The translations under genes and the position numbers were made by a program. DNA of 60,551 bases. Origin: Dysgonamonadaceae bacterium. GTDB taxonomy: Bacteria > Bacteroidota > Bacteroidia > Bacteroidales > Dysgonomonadaceae. The DNA is taken from the NCBI GenBank assembly GCA_031254645.1, contig JAIRUA010000014.1:31353-91903 (forward strand), in the 5' to 3' direction. The notes under the pieces were generated by a model, which made no database searches, was not told the DNA's origin, and was given only the letters and a program-made list of their open reading frames with translations. Shown here piece by piece: positions 52,064-60,329 of this stretch (the first letter of the stretch is position 1; each line of letters starts with the position of its first letter).

Positions 52064-53407
52064 CTATCTTGGTCTAATTACAATCACATCGTTGTCCGGT
52101 TTCGATGTAATGGCAATATTATCAAGTCTCAACCCTACTGTATTGGCAGTACTTGTTATAAATTCAATGATAAGGTCTCTTTGTGTGGGAACACCTGTTA
52201 GTGTAATCGTGTAAAAACGATTATTATCACCATTAGTATTACTCACAACTAAACTGGGTACGGCAAATGGGGTACCATTTATTGAAACGCTCAGCGCATT
52301 GAAATTTACCTCCGATCCGGCATTAAACAAATTGGCTGCCAAATCATAAGTCAGTATCAATTCTTTGCCTGCACCGGCAGACGTATCAACTCCTTCGATT
52401 AATAAAGAAGCAACTCCCGTCGGCAACCAAACGTGTGGAGAAATTGAAGCAGTAGAGCGTATATCAGCTCTGCCTGTCAAGTCGCTAAACCTAACATTGC
52501 TGTTGTCGTATCCGGTATAATTCGCAATAAGCGGCCAACGACCATCTACCTGAGATACCGATGCACCGAATGTTTCGCGGAAATAAGTTGTCACATCGGG
52601 TCCGCCCGGCTCTGTAGGACCGGGAATGGGTTGTCCAAAGTTTTGTAGATCATTCAGATCACGTAAAACCAACTGCCAATCGTTGTTGAATCGCGTCAGC
52701 ATACCGTAAACCGTGCCTGCACCTTTAGGCAAAATATCGGCAGCAAAACTCGAAAAGTTACTTGTACGTACAATAATTGCATTGCCGTTACCATCACGTA
52801 AAGAACGGTTGGTGGTGCGATCGCCTTCGGTAAAAGCCAACTCGCCGTGCCCTTCGAAATAAACATTGTCGAATCGTACGAGCGTTGCCATCATTGTATC
52901 ATCAAGCGCGTTCATTGTTACAGTGCGTGCCGTTACCCGACTTGCTTGAGGCCAGCCATTTCTGTGCGTATAGAAATTGAATACTTCCCAAGGAATGCGA
53001 TTGGCATTCGTTCCGGCATAACCGAGTTGAATTTGTCCACCGAAAGTAACTACATACAATCCATGAAGATTGATAAATACTTCTTGTCCTACACGAAAGT
53101 CATTAAACAACGAACTTTGCGCTACACTAATGACGATACCGCCTGTTGCGTCTTGCAAAAAAAGTTGGTTGAATATATTTCCGGACACATCATTACCTGC
53201 TACCACCGCTCTCAGGATAAAATCAATATCAATGAGTCTGGGATCTGTAACATTTGCATAACGCTCTCTTAGTTGTGTAATAGTAATATTTGCTGCGGGA
53301 CCTGTGTAAGTCGGCTCGGTCAATGGCGGCGCTTCATATTCTTTCAAACACGAAGTGAATACGCCAAGCATCAAAAGGGCAATTATGGGATAAATATAAG
53401 TTTTCAT
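52064..53407 (-). CDS. DUF5689 domain lipoprotein
   Basis: 447-residue lipoprotein (lipobox FTSCLK, Cys ~20). The DUF5689 domain (~50-240), an OB-fold-like module (FILRAVVAGNDVSGNIFNQLF, LFLQDATGGIVI, GQEVFINLHGLYV), is followed by a C-terminal jelly-roll-like domain (~275-440, ETFGAS..., GLRLDNIAI). The jelly-roll part resembles the C-terminus of the fimbrillin-type gene at 56338. DUF5689 proteins are often next to TonB receptors; function unknown, surface binding is inferred. It is downstream of the receptor gene by 59 bp. Confidence 0.85.
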   Translation of the reverse strand: MKTYIYPIIALLMLGVFTSCLKEYEAPPLTEPTYTGPAANITITQLRERYANVTDPRLIDIDFILRAVVAGNDVSGNIFNQLFLQDATGGIVISVAQSSLFNDFRVGQEVFINLHGLYVVTFGGQIQLGYAGTNANRIPWEVFNFYTHRNGWPQASRVTARTVTMNALDDTMMATLVRFDNVYFEGHGELAFTEGDRTTNRSLRDGNGNAIIVRTSNFSSFAADILPKGAGTVYGMLTRFNNDWQLVLRDLNDLQNFGQPIPGPTEPGGPDVTTYFRETFGASVSQVDGRWPLIANYTGYDNSNVRFSDLTGRADIRSTASISPHVWLPTGVASLLIEGVDTSAGAGKELILTYDLAANLFNAGSEVNFNALSVSINGTPFAVPSLVVSNTNGDNNRFYTITLTGVPTQRDLIIEFITSTANTVGLRLDNIAITSKPDNDVIVIRPR

Positions 53408-53466
53408 ATTGTTGTTGATTTGTTTATTCGTTGATTTGCTTATTTGTTATCAGTCTGAGATTTCTT

Positions 53467-56220
53467 CTAAAATAAATAACTAACATTCATAAAAGCATTT
53501 ATACCTTGCATATAAGTATATCGGGCAGTGAATCTATCGGGAAAATCAATATTCACACGTCCCTGCTCAAATCCACCTACACGTATATTTCTATCATTCA
53601 AAATGTTGTTGATAGACAAATTGAAATTCACTCGATTACCCGCACCTAAAAAAATCATTCTTCCAATGCTGAAATCGGCTGTAACGCCACCATCGAACTT
53701 TTCTTGATTTGTGAGTGTACGATAAGCATTATATTGATCTTCATCAAATCCATCCGTATCGGGGGGAATAATCCCTGCATAGTTTGATGCCAAACGTCTA
53801 ATCGGCGCAATTTCGATAAAGTTTCGCGCAAATCCATTTATATTGAGATTCAAAAACCAAAAATTGCGGAAGAAATTGATACCCACCGTTCCCACCGTTT
53901 GCGGTGTTCCGCCGATACGAGCATTTTTCATATATACTTTTTCCGATAAGTCTTCACGCGAGCCGTTTTCAAAGCTAATTACACCCATCGGGTTATTGCT
54001 GTAAAAATATTCGCCGGCTGTACCGATAAAATCAAAGTTCCACGTATTGTTCATTCGCCAATTAACACCCAATTCGATGCCACGATGCACACGGTTAAGA
54101 CCGTTTAAAACGTGGTTTACAAACGTACGTTCCGAATCGTGATAATAACTCACTCGCATCATATCGTCTTGAAAAACAGTGTTGAAAAGCGATACACGCC
54201 CCGATACTGTCGGCATTGAGAATACATAATTAATATCTGCTGCAAAAACACCCATACTTTTCAAATTATCGGCTGTTCTGTCCATTACGCGAGGCGATAA
54301 ATACGCCTGCCCAGCCATTGGGGCAAATGTTTGATAGCTGAGATTTCCTGTCAGAAAATGACGACCGCTGAACTTATACGTTGCACCGGTTTTCATTCCG
54401 AAATCAATGAAATCGTGCTGTTCGCCTCTACCGTAAGAATTGCCGGGGTGACGACCATTGCGCATCATACCCTCACGTTGTATGGCAGAATATTTCATCA
54501 TTGCACCTATATGGAAATCCATACGTCGATAGTTATGTTGTTGTTGAAACCACACATCAGCGCTGTTTACGTGAAATCGAAAATCGTAGCCGAAAATATC
54601 ACCCTTATATACCCGTCTATTGGGACGATTGAGGTCATTGTGCGATACTGAATGATTTCCCGGAAAATCACGTTCGGAAAATTTATCGATGTCCAACAAG
54701 TATTGTGCACCCAATAAATCCAACACGGTCGAAAACTGTTTTGACACAGAATTTCTTAAACCGATTCCGGCAGTAAATCTTACACGGTCGCTCAATCGTG
54801 TGTTGAGAGTACTGTTGACTGATGTTTCAAATAAATCGTTGCGACGTTCTTCTACCATATAAATAGCAGATCCATCACCTTCACGATTATTCAAATGATT
54901 GACTTGCCAGAGTCTGTCCCAATTGACTTGCGAAATACGATTTTGACCACTTGTTTGTCGCCAAAGATAGGTGTAATAAGCAAAAGCGGTTTCACTGTCC
55001 CGGAAATTCGACGGTAGATTTCGCCAGTTATCGGGACGTGGGTCGGCGCCGTTAAACCAATTCAGCGCACTACCGCCCCATCGGCTGTAATTTGTACCGA
55101 TTCCAGTAACGAGATTTGTGATTTCGCTAATGTGCCACGTGTGCGAAAATATACCTGTGGGATTGAATGCCCGCACCACACGCGAATTGCGTCTTTTCCC
55201 ATTTTGGTATCCCCAGTTGGGGTTGTAAAGGTTGTTTCCGGTAAGGTCGTATGCTTCTTGAAACGAAGGGCTTGCTTGTCCACGTTCAACAGGCGAACCG
55301 AAGGTTACAAAAGAGATGCTGTGGTTGTTGTCGGCAAAGCGTTTTTCAACCGAAAATGCATAAGCGATGTTGCGATAGAAAGTGCCTTCAATGTTTCCTT
55401 CGTGCGCATAACGTGCGCCCAATGACATTGTTACTGCCCATCCGTCGTCGCGCATTCCGGTAGAATAGCTTGTCATTGCACGTGCATAGTAATTGCGATT
55501 GGTTAACGAAACAGTGGCTCTGCCGCCGCGCATTTGGCTGCCTGCACGCATATTAATATCTTCCGAGCCGCCGATAGAGCCGAATGAATATGCCGACGGT
55601 GCAAAATAATTGGTTACATTGCGACGACGTGTAACATCGTTCAACGCACCGATAGAAGCGTGGCTGAATACGCCTCGTATTTGGTCGTTGAAATTTACAC
55701 CGTTGATGCTCACTTCCTGAAATCGGTTTTCATATCCACGAACACGGTAACGAAATTGTGAAAACTGAAATCCCGCATTTCGAAGAAAAACATCGTTTGA
55801 AAAGATAACAGAAGAACTCACATCTTGTGTTAAACCATCGTCGCCGCCGTCTAGCGACAAGGATGATTCATCAATCATACCCATCACGGATATATCAAAT
55901 GCCTGTATCTGTTGTACCGGAATCGTTTCCAAATCTAATACTCCTTGTTGTGGTACCGATACGGATATTTCAGATGTGATAATATCCGCTCCGGTTATCA
56001 TCAAAATATCTGCTCCGCTTCGGCTGCTTCGAAGCATAAATGCGCCCCTTTCGTCTGCGGTGGCTGTTACGTGAGCATCTAATAGTCTGACCGTAACACC
56101 CGGTATAGGATTGTTCGTGTTTCTATCCACTACCACTCCCCTTATCTCAATCGTGGTTTGAGCATAAACGGCAGATGTGATGCACAGGCAGAAAAGCCAA
56201 AGATATAACCTCTGTTTCAT
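53467..56220 (-). CDS. TonB-dependent outer membrane receptor
   Basis: 917-residue outer membrane protein with signal peptide (ending SAVYAQ), carboxypeptidase-regulatory-like domain (~24-105, GVVVDRNTNNPIPGVTVRLLD), plug (~120-230) and a barrel with C-terminal aromatic NVSYLF. It lacks a SusD partner and the SusC-type plug motif, so it belongs to the ordinary TonB receptor class, not SusC. It is between the fimbrillin-like lipoprotein gene and the DUF5689 gene, and so is probably the importer of the block. Confidence 0.92.
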   Translation of the reverse strand: MKQRLYLWLFCLCITSAVYAQTTIEIRGVVVDRNTNNPIPGVTVRLLDAHVTATADERGAFMLRSSRSGADILMITGADIITSEISVSVPQQGVLDLETIPVQQIQAFDISVMGMIDESSLSLDGGDDGLTQDVSSSVIFSNDVFLRNAGFQFSQFRYRVRGYENRFQEVSINGVNFNDQIRGVFSHASIGALNDVTRRRNVTNYFAPSAYSFGSIGGSEDINMRAGSQMRGGRATVSLTNRNYYARAMTSYSTGMRDDGWAVTMSLGARYAHEGNIEGTFYRNIAYAFSVEKRFADNNHSISFVTFGSPVERGQASPSFQEAYDLTGNNLYNPNWGYQNGKRRNSRVVRAFNPTGIFSHTWHISEITNLVTGIGTNYSRWGGSALNWFNGADPRPDNWRNLPSNFRDSETAFAYYTYLWRQTSGQNRISQVNWDRLWQVNHLNNREGDGSAIYMVEERRNDLFETSVNSTLNTRLSDRVRFTAGIGLRNSVSKQFSTVLDLLGAQYLLDIDKFSERDFPGNHSVSHNDLNRPNRRVYKGDIFGYDFRFHVNSADVWFQQQHNYRRMDFHIGAMMKYSAIQREGMMRNGRHPGNSYGRGEQHDFIDFGMKTGATYKFSGRHFLTGNLSYQTFAPMAGQAYLSPRVMDRTADNLKSMGVFAADINYVFSMPTVSGRVSLFNTVFQDDMMRVSYYHDSERTFVNHVLNGLNRVHRGIELGVNWRMNNTWNFDFIGTAGEYFYSNNPMGVISFENGSREDLSEKVYMKNARIGGTPQTVGTVGINFFRNFWFLNLNINGFARNFIEIAPIRRLASNYAGIIPPDTDGFDEDQYNAYRTLTNQEKFDGGVTADFSIGRMIFLGAGNRVNFNLSINNILNDRNIRVGGFEQGRVNIDFPDRFTARYTYMQGINAFMNVSYLF

Positions 56221-56290
56221 ACGCTTATTATTTTATCATTTGCCAAAATTTCATTATTTCACTACGTGTGTGTTTTTCAAAAATTATAAA

Positions 56291-56327
56291 AATCGGAAAG
56301 CTACCGAAAAAGGCAAGCCTTCCGATT
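56291..56327 (-). terminator. Terminator between the fimbrillin-like gene and the receptor gene
   Basis: Stem AATCGGA-x-GGC/x-TCCGATT with an inner bulge, followed by TTTATA on the minus strand, 10 bp after the 56338 stop. It may partly separate the two transcription units. Confidence 0.75.
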
Positions 56328-56337
56328 TTGTTAAGGT

Positions 56338-58059
56338 TTAGCAACCCGATGTAGCATCATATGTAATGATAGTAACATCATCAAGGCGAGCACCACTACC
56401 TGATGTGGTCATCACAAATCTCAAACTAATGCTATCAGTTCCACTTGGTAAAGTGATAGGCAAATCATCTACCAAACCCCACTGCGTTGATGCTTTAGTG
56501 AATGGAATTGGAATCCAATTCGTTCCATCAATGCTGTATGAAACAGTCAACATAGCATTTGTGGCTTGAGTGCCAAACGAAAGAAATAGATTTTCTGTGC
56601 CACAGACACCGATGTCATTTATCCAGAATGTTCCGCCAGCAGCAGCAAAAAATACATTCCCATCGCCCGATGCACCTGGATACCAAGGACCTACTCCCGA
56701 AATTGAAGGCGTAGTGATTCTTATGTCAGCACCTGTACCTACGAATGAAACATTTCCAACATCAACTCCTGTAGTAGTCCAGCCGGTAAATGTGGCTACC
56801 GATGTAGTTCCCGATGGAGTACCAAATGTTTCATTGAAAATAATGACAGGCTCATTTGAGTTTTCTGCCTGTATTACAGTAATATAAATACGTTCTTCCG
56901 TTGTAGGAGCAGTTGGAATAATGGTAACGGTAGCCTCACGTTCATAATCAGCGTTTAATTCCGCAGTAAATACAATAGTAGCACCACCATCTCCGCTTTC
57001 AGGACTAATGGTTAGCCAAGGCTGGTTGCTTTCGGCTGTCCACGCTTGTGTTCCTAATGCTGTGAGTACTACTTCGCCAGTTGCACCGTCGGTAAAAGCC
57101 AAATTTACAACTGATACATCTGTAGTAAACTGCGAGGGCATAAGTACATTATCGCCTGCATTGGGGTCATTGCCGTCTTGCCAATCATCTATAATCGAGC
57201 CTGTTGGGTTCAATTCCTCTAAACCTGTGGTTGAAAGTTGAAAATTATAAGTGTATCTCATTCCCGATGCAATGATTTGCGCAGGAGGTGTCCAGTTAAA
57301 CACCTGTCCGTTGAGCGTAAAGCGTACGGTAGCAGTGGAAAGGTTTTGAGTTGGCAGCATAATAGAAATAGCCTGCGCGCTCAAATTATCCGATGCAATC
57401 ACAGGAACTACTGTAATGTTGCCCGTAGTACTTAGAGTAATGTCGCCATTTGCCAAGTTCATTGAGCCTTCTGTTGCCAAGCCGTCAATCTCAACTGTAA
57501 GTCCTGCAAGTGAAGGTACTCCATCGCCATTAGCCACGTTAAATACCAATTGCGCCATCTTGCGAGCAAATTGCAACTGCACATTGTGGTTAGCATTGTT
57601 GTAACCGGTGGCATTGTTTGAATAAAGCACATCGATTTTCGTTTGGTCGCTCTGGTCAGATACGTTTATCGGCAACGTAAACTCTGTAACATCTGGCGAA
57701 AAAGGATAATAAGCAATAAAATCGAGGTTGCCTGTGGCAGGAAATATAATCGCTTCGCTTTGATTACCTACGATAAAATTACCGCTGCCATTTGTGGTAA
57801 ACCTGATGTTTGACGCATCATCGAAAATACCTGCGGTGGTAAGCGATTGTCCTGCATTGAGAGCAAATACACCGATTGCATTGCCTGCCGTCCAATCTGT
57901 ACCCGACACACGCGGCGTGGCTACGCCATTACCAACAGTGGCACTAAACCTCACTTGATTAGGTCTATCCAGCGGATTTTCAATTTCGTTCTCTTTGTTA
58001 CAAGAGACAAATAGCAGCGCTACGATAGCTACTGCAAAAAATTTCATTTTTGTTTTCAT
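56338..58059 (-). CDS. Fimbrillin-like/BACON/jelly-roll lipoprotein
   Basis: 573-residue lipoprotein (lipobox LLFVSCNKEN, Cys ~20). Domain order: fimbrillin family-like N-terminal (~35-270, VRFSATVGNGVATPRVSGTDW, DFIAYYPFSPDV), a BACON-like domain (~310-400, WTAESNQPWLTISPESGDGG), and a C-terminal jelly-roll (~405-570, NETFGTPSGT, ARLDDVTII). Probably a surface adhesin or binding protein. Co-oriented with and upstream of the TonB receptor gene. Confidence 0.85.
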   Translation of the reverse strand: MKTKMKFFAVAIVALLFVSCNKENEIENPLDRPNQVRFSATVGNGVATPRVSGTDWTAGNAIGVFALNAGQSLTTAGIFDDASNIRFTTNGSGNFIVGNQSEAIIFPATGNLDFIAYYPFSPDVTEFTLPINVSDQSDQTKIDVLYSNNATGYNNANHNVQLQFARKMAQLVFNVANGDGVPSLAGLTVEIDGLATEGSMNLANGDITLSTTGNITVVPVIASDNLSAQAISIMLPTQNLSTATVRFTLNGQVFNWTPPAQIIASGMRYTYNFQLSTTGLEELNPTGSIIDDWQDGNDPNAGDNVLMPSQFTTDVSVVNLAFTDGATGEVVLTALGTQAWTAESNQPWLTISPESGDGGATIVFTAELNADYEREATVTIIPTAPTTEERIYITVIQAENSNEPVIIFNETFGTPSGTTSVATFTGWTTTGVDVGNVSFVGTGADIRITTPSISGVGPWYPGASGDGNVFFAAAGGTFWINDIGVCGTENLFLSFGTQATNAMLTVSYSIDGTNWIPIPFTKASTQWGLVDDLPITLPSGTDSISLRFVMTTSGSGARLDDVTIITYDATSGC

Positions 58060-58104
58060 CTTCTTTTTTGTTTTAGTTATACATTATTGATTTTTTATTG
58101 TTTA

Positions 58105-59766
58105 TCAGAATAAATTCATATTCGTATTTTCTTTTATCGATGCAGCAATACCTTCCGGCAATGTTGGGAAGAAGGTAAAACCTGTTTCTTCTTCCAACTG
58201 TCTCACCGATATTATTCTTTGCGTATGCGGTGCGCTGTTGTTTTCATTTTCCATTTTGAAACCGATGGAAGTAAAAGCGCCTGTTGTCATATTTCTACGC
58301 AGCAATGCTTTGTACATATAGGCAGGTTTATTTGAGGCGACACCGTTGTTATCAACCGCATCGAGACGGGGGGTCGGATACATAATTTGACCGGATACTA
58401 CATATATTGTATCGTTTGGACGTGTGGTTGACCACCTGCGCACTTGCGATTCCAAGTTTTCCCAAGTGCCTTGATTCATTGAGCGATTTTGAATGACAAA
58501 GTTCGTGAAATAGAAAGTAGTAGCATTGAGTTGTTGTGTTGCACTTCTGTCGGCACTCGGCAACACGTGTCCACGGTCGAAAAGTTCTGTAGTTCGCGAA
58601 CGCCAACTCGAAAGAAGTACAGGTTGATATCTGCCCGGTAATTGGGGGTCAAACTGCCAGTCATCCGTTCGGTTCCCCGAAGCTAAATAAATAGGATGCA
58701 ATGGATAAGCTACCCAAACCGGAAGTCGGTTTTGTATGTCATATAATACTGTGTAGTTTCGAATTGCTCCACCGCCGGGAAGCGGCAAAGATGTGTTAAG
58801 CCAGTTGCGGTTGCCTACTTTATGCCGTATTTCAACTGTGTTTGGTGGCAATTCGCCGTTCATAGAAACGGGTATTTCCATATATGCGAATGGAACAACA
58901 ATGATAGGCGGTTCGGGGTTACCACCACCGCCAGTATCTACCAAGTCTAATTCAACACTGTAAATATGCTCTTTGCCGGATTCGAATACGTATGGCAATT
59001 TCAAAATGTACGATGCGTTGCCTACACTGAACAGAATTTCAGTATCATTGGGGGCTGCTTCGGGAAGTACCCACATCGAAATTCGCTGTTGTCCGGCGCC
59101 GATGTTCGAAACGATGAGTGAAACGTCTGCAGCAGAATTTTCATCTACCGTCAATGTACCAGTGGCAAGAGAAAAGTTGGCTTTTGTTTTGGCGCCACGC
59201 ATCACGGCTTCCAGTTGCGAGAGATTTACGTCGCTCGTTTTCGGCGAAATATTGATGACAAGTTTCGATAGCGGTCGTATGAAATTGAGTTGATTGTTTC
59301 CCGTATTGCCACGAATATTTGTCAGATTATTACTGTAAAGAAAATCGGTTTGCGTTAATATATTGATAGGAAATGTATAATCCGTCAATCCTATGGTGAA
59401 AGGATAATAAGCAATGATATCCATTGGAGAGCCATCTTCCGGACTGTAGATATTTTTTACTTGGGATTGAAACAAGCCGGTTCCTTCGGTAATAAAAGGC
59501 AGGTTACTGTTATTGTCAAGAATATTGTTTTGTTGCAGTGTTGTTCCGCTTTTGAAAGCAAATACACCAATTCGGTCGCCGTTACGCCAAGAACCACCAC
59601 CCCCATTTCCTATTTCACTGTATATCTGACCGTTAAATAAAATTGGGTTTTTCAATTCGGGCAACCTTTCTTCACTGCTACAAGCCGAAAGGATGAACAT
59701 AAAAACCAGCAATGGCAACAAGAGGTTACTACCACATAATGTCCTAATAACGGAGTTGGTTTTCAT
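58105..59766 (-). CDS. Fimbrillin-like domain fused to a NUC1 DNA/RNA non-specific endonuclease
   Basis: 553-residue lipoprotein (lipobox LSACSS). The N-terminal ~270 residues are fimbrillin-like (DIIAYYPFTIGLTDYTFPINIL, RPLSKLVINISP). After a Gly/Pro linker (GGGGNPEPP) the C-terminal half is a beta-beta-alpha-metal nuclease: catalytic DRGH at residues 397-400 in FDRGHVLPSADR, then FTNFVIQNRSMNQGTWENLE with the metal-binding Asn/Glu set. All family catalytic residues appear present, so it is likely active on extracellular DNA/RNA. First gene of the block. Confidence 0.93.
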   Translation of the reverse strand: MKTNSVIRTLCGSNLLLPLLVFMFILSACSSEERLPELKNPILFNGQIYSEIGNGGGGSWRNGDRIGVFAFKSGTTLQQNNILDNNSNLPFITEGTGLFQSQVKNIYSPEDGSPMDIIAYYPFTIGLTDYTFPINILTQTDFLYSNNLTNIRGNTGNNQLNFIRPLSKLVINISPKTSDVNLSQLEAVMRGAKTKANFSLATGTLTVDENSAADVSLIVSNIGAGQQRISMWVLPEAAPNDTEILFSVGNASYILKLPYVFESGKEHIYSVELDLVDTGGGGNPEPPIIVVPFAYMEIPVSMNGELPPNTVEIRHKVGNRNWLNTSLPLPGGGAIRNYTVLYDIQNRLPVWVAYPLHPIYLASGNRTDDWQFDPQLPGRYQPVLLSSWRSRTTELFDRGHVLPSADRSATQQLNATTFYFTNFVIQNRSMNQGTWENLESQVRRWSTTRPNDTIYVVSGQIMYPTPRLDAVDNNGVASNKPAYMYKALLRRNMTTGAFTSIGFKMENENNSAPHTQRIISVRQLEEETGFTFFPTLPEGIAASIKENTNMNLF

Positions 59767-59850
59767 AATTTGTCGTAATTATTTATTTAATTAAAACTGC
59801 TACAAAGAAAACGAATACTTTGGACTTGTCCAAGTAATTAGGGAAATTTA

Positions 59851-59942
59851 TAATAATAGCACACAGACTAGACTAATTTGCACGGTTTTTTATCTTATCT
59901 ATGTGAATCAGTCTAATCTGTGTCATCTGTGTGCTATTATTA
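59851..59942. repeat. AGATGACACAGATTAG-word palindrome
   Basis: Outer arms 59851-59867 and 59926-59942 are perfect over 17 bp; inner words (AGACTAGACTAA / TCAGTCTAATCTG) pair partly. The right arm ends in the stop codon of the SpoIIAA-like gene. Same word family as 13942 and the right edge. Confidence 0.82.
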
Positions 59943-60329
59943 TTCCTTCGGACTGATAAACTTCAACGCCTCATCTAACTGCTCCGTATCAAAATATCTC
60001 TCTTCCAATGCCTTATTTACCAAGTGAAGCGCTTTTCCCTCCACTTTTATGGCATCTTTAATAAAGCTGGAATGAGCCACTACGGCGCATTTTCCGATTT
60101 TTTGAAAATGTTTACACCCCCATATTTCGCCTTCCATAAAGGCTTTCAAATCCATATGTTTGAACACCGACATATCTTTGACTTTGAACAATAGATTGAT
60201 GTGCTCGTAGCCCTCGTTCAACTTTGCTGCAAACAGTTGAACCATAAAATCTTTGTCCTCCTCTGTCCACGTATCCGTGAGTTCCAACGCGAGTGCGTTG
60301 CCTTTGAAAATTTTGATTTGAGTTAGCAT
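59940..60329 (-). CDS. SpoIIAA-like (STAS-superfamily) small protein
   Basis: 129-residue cytoplasmic protein. ALALELTDTWTEEDKDFMVQLF, HINLLFKVKDMSVFKHMDLKAF and HFQKIGKCAVVAHSSFI fit the SpoIIAA-like/STAS family (DUF3478-type), which may bind lipid or act in signalling. The stop lies in a word palindrome. A divergent near-copy starts at 60515, and both share upstream sequence. Confidence 0.82.
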   Translation of the reverse strand: MLTQIKIFKGNALALELTDTWTEEDKDFMVQLFAAKLNEGYEHINLLFKVKDMSVFKHMDLKAFMEGEIWGCKHFQKIGKCAVVAHSSFIKDAIKVEGKALHLVNKALEERYFDTEQLDEALKFISPKE

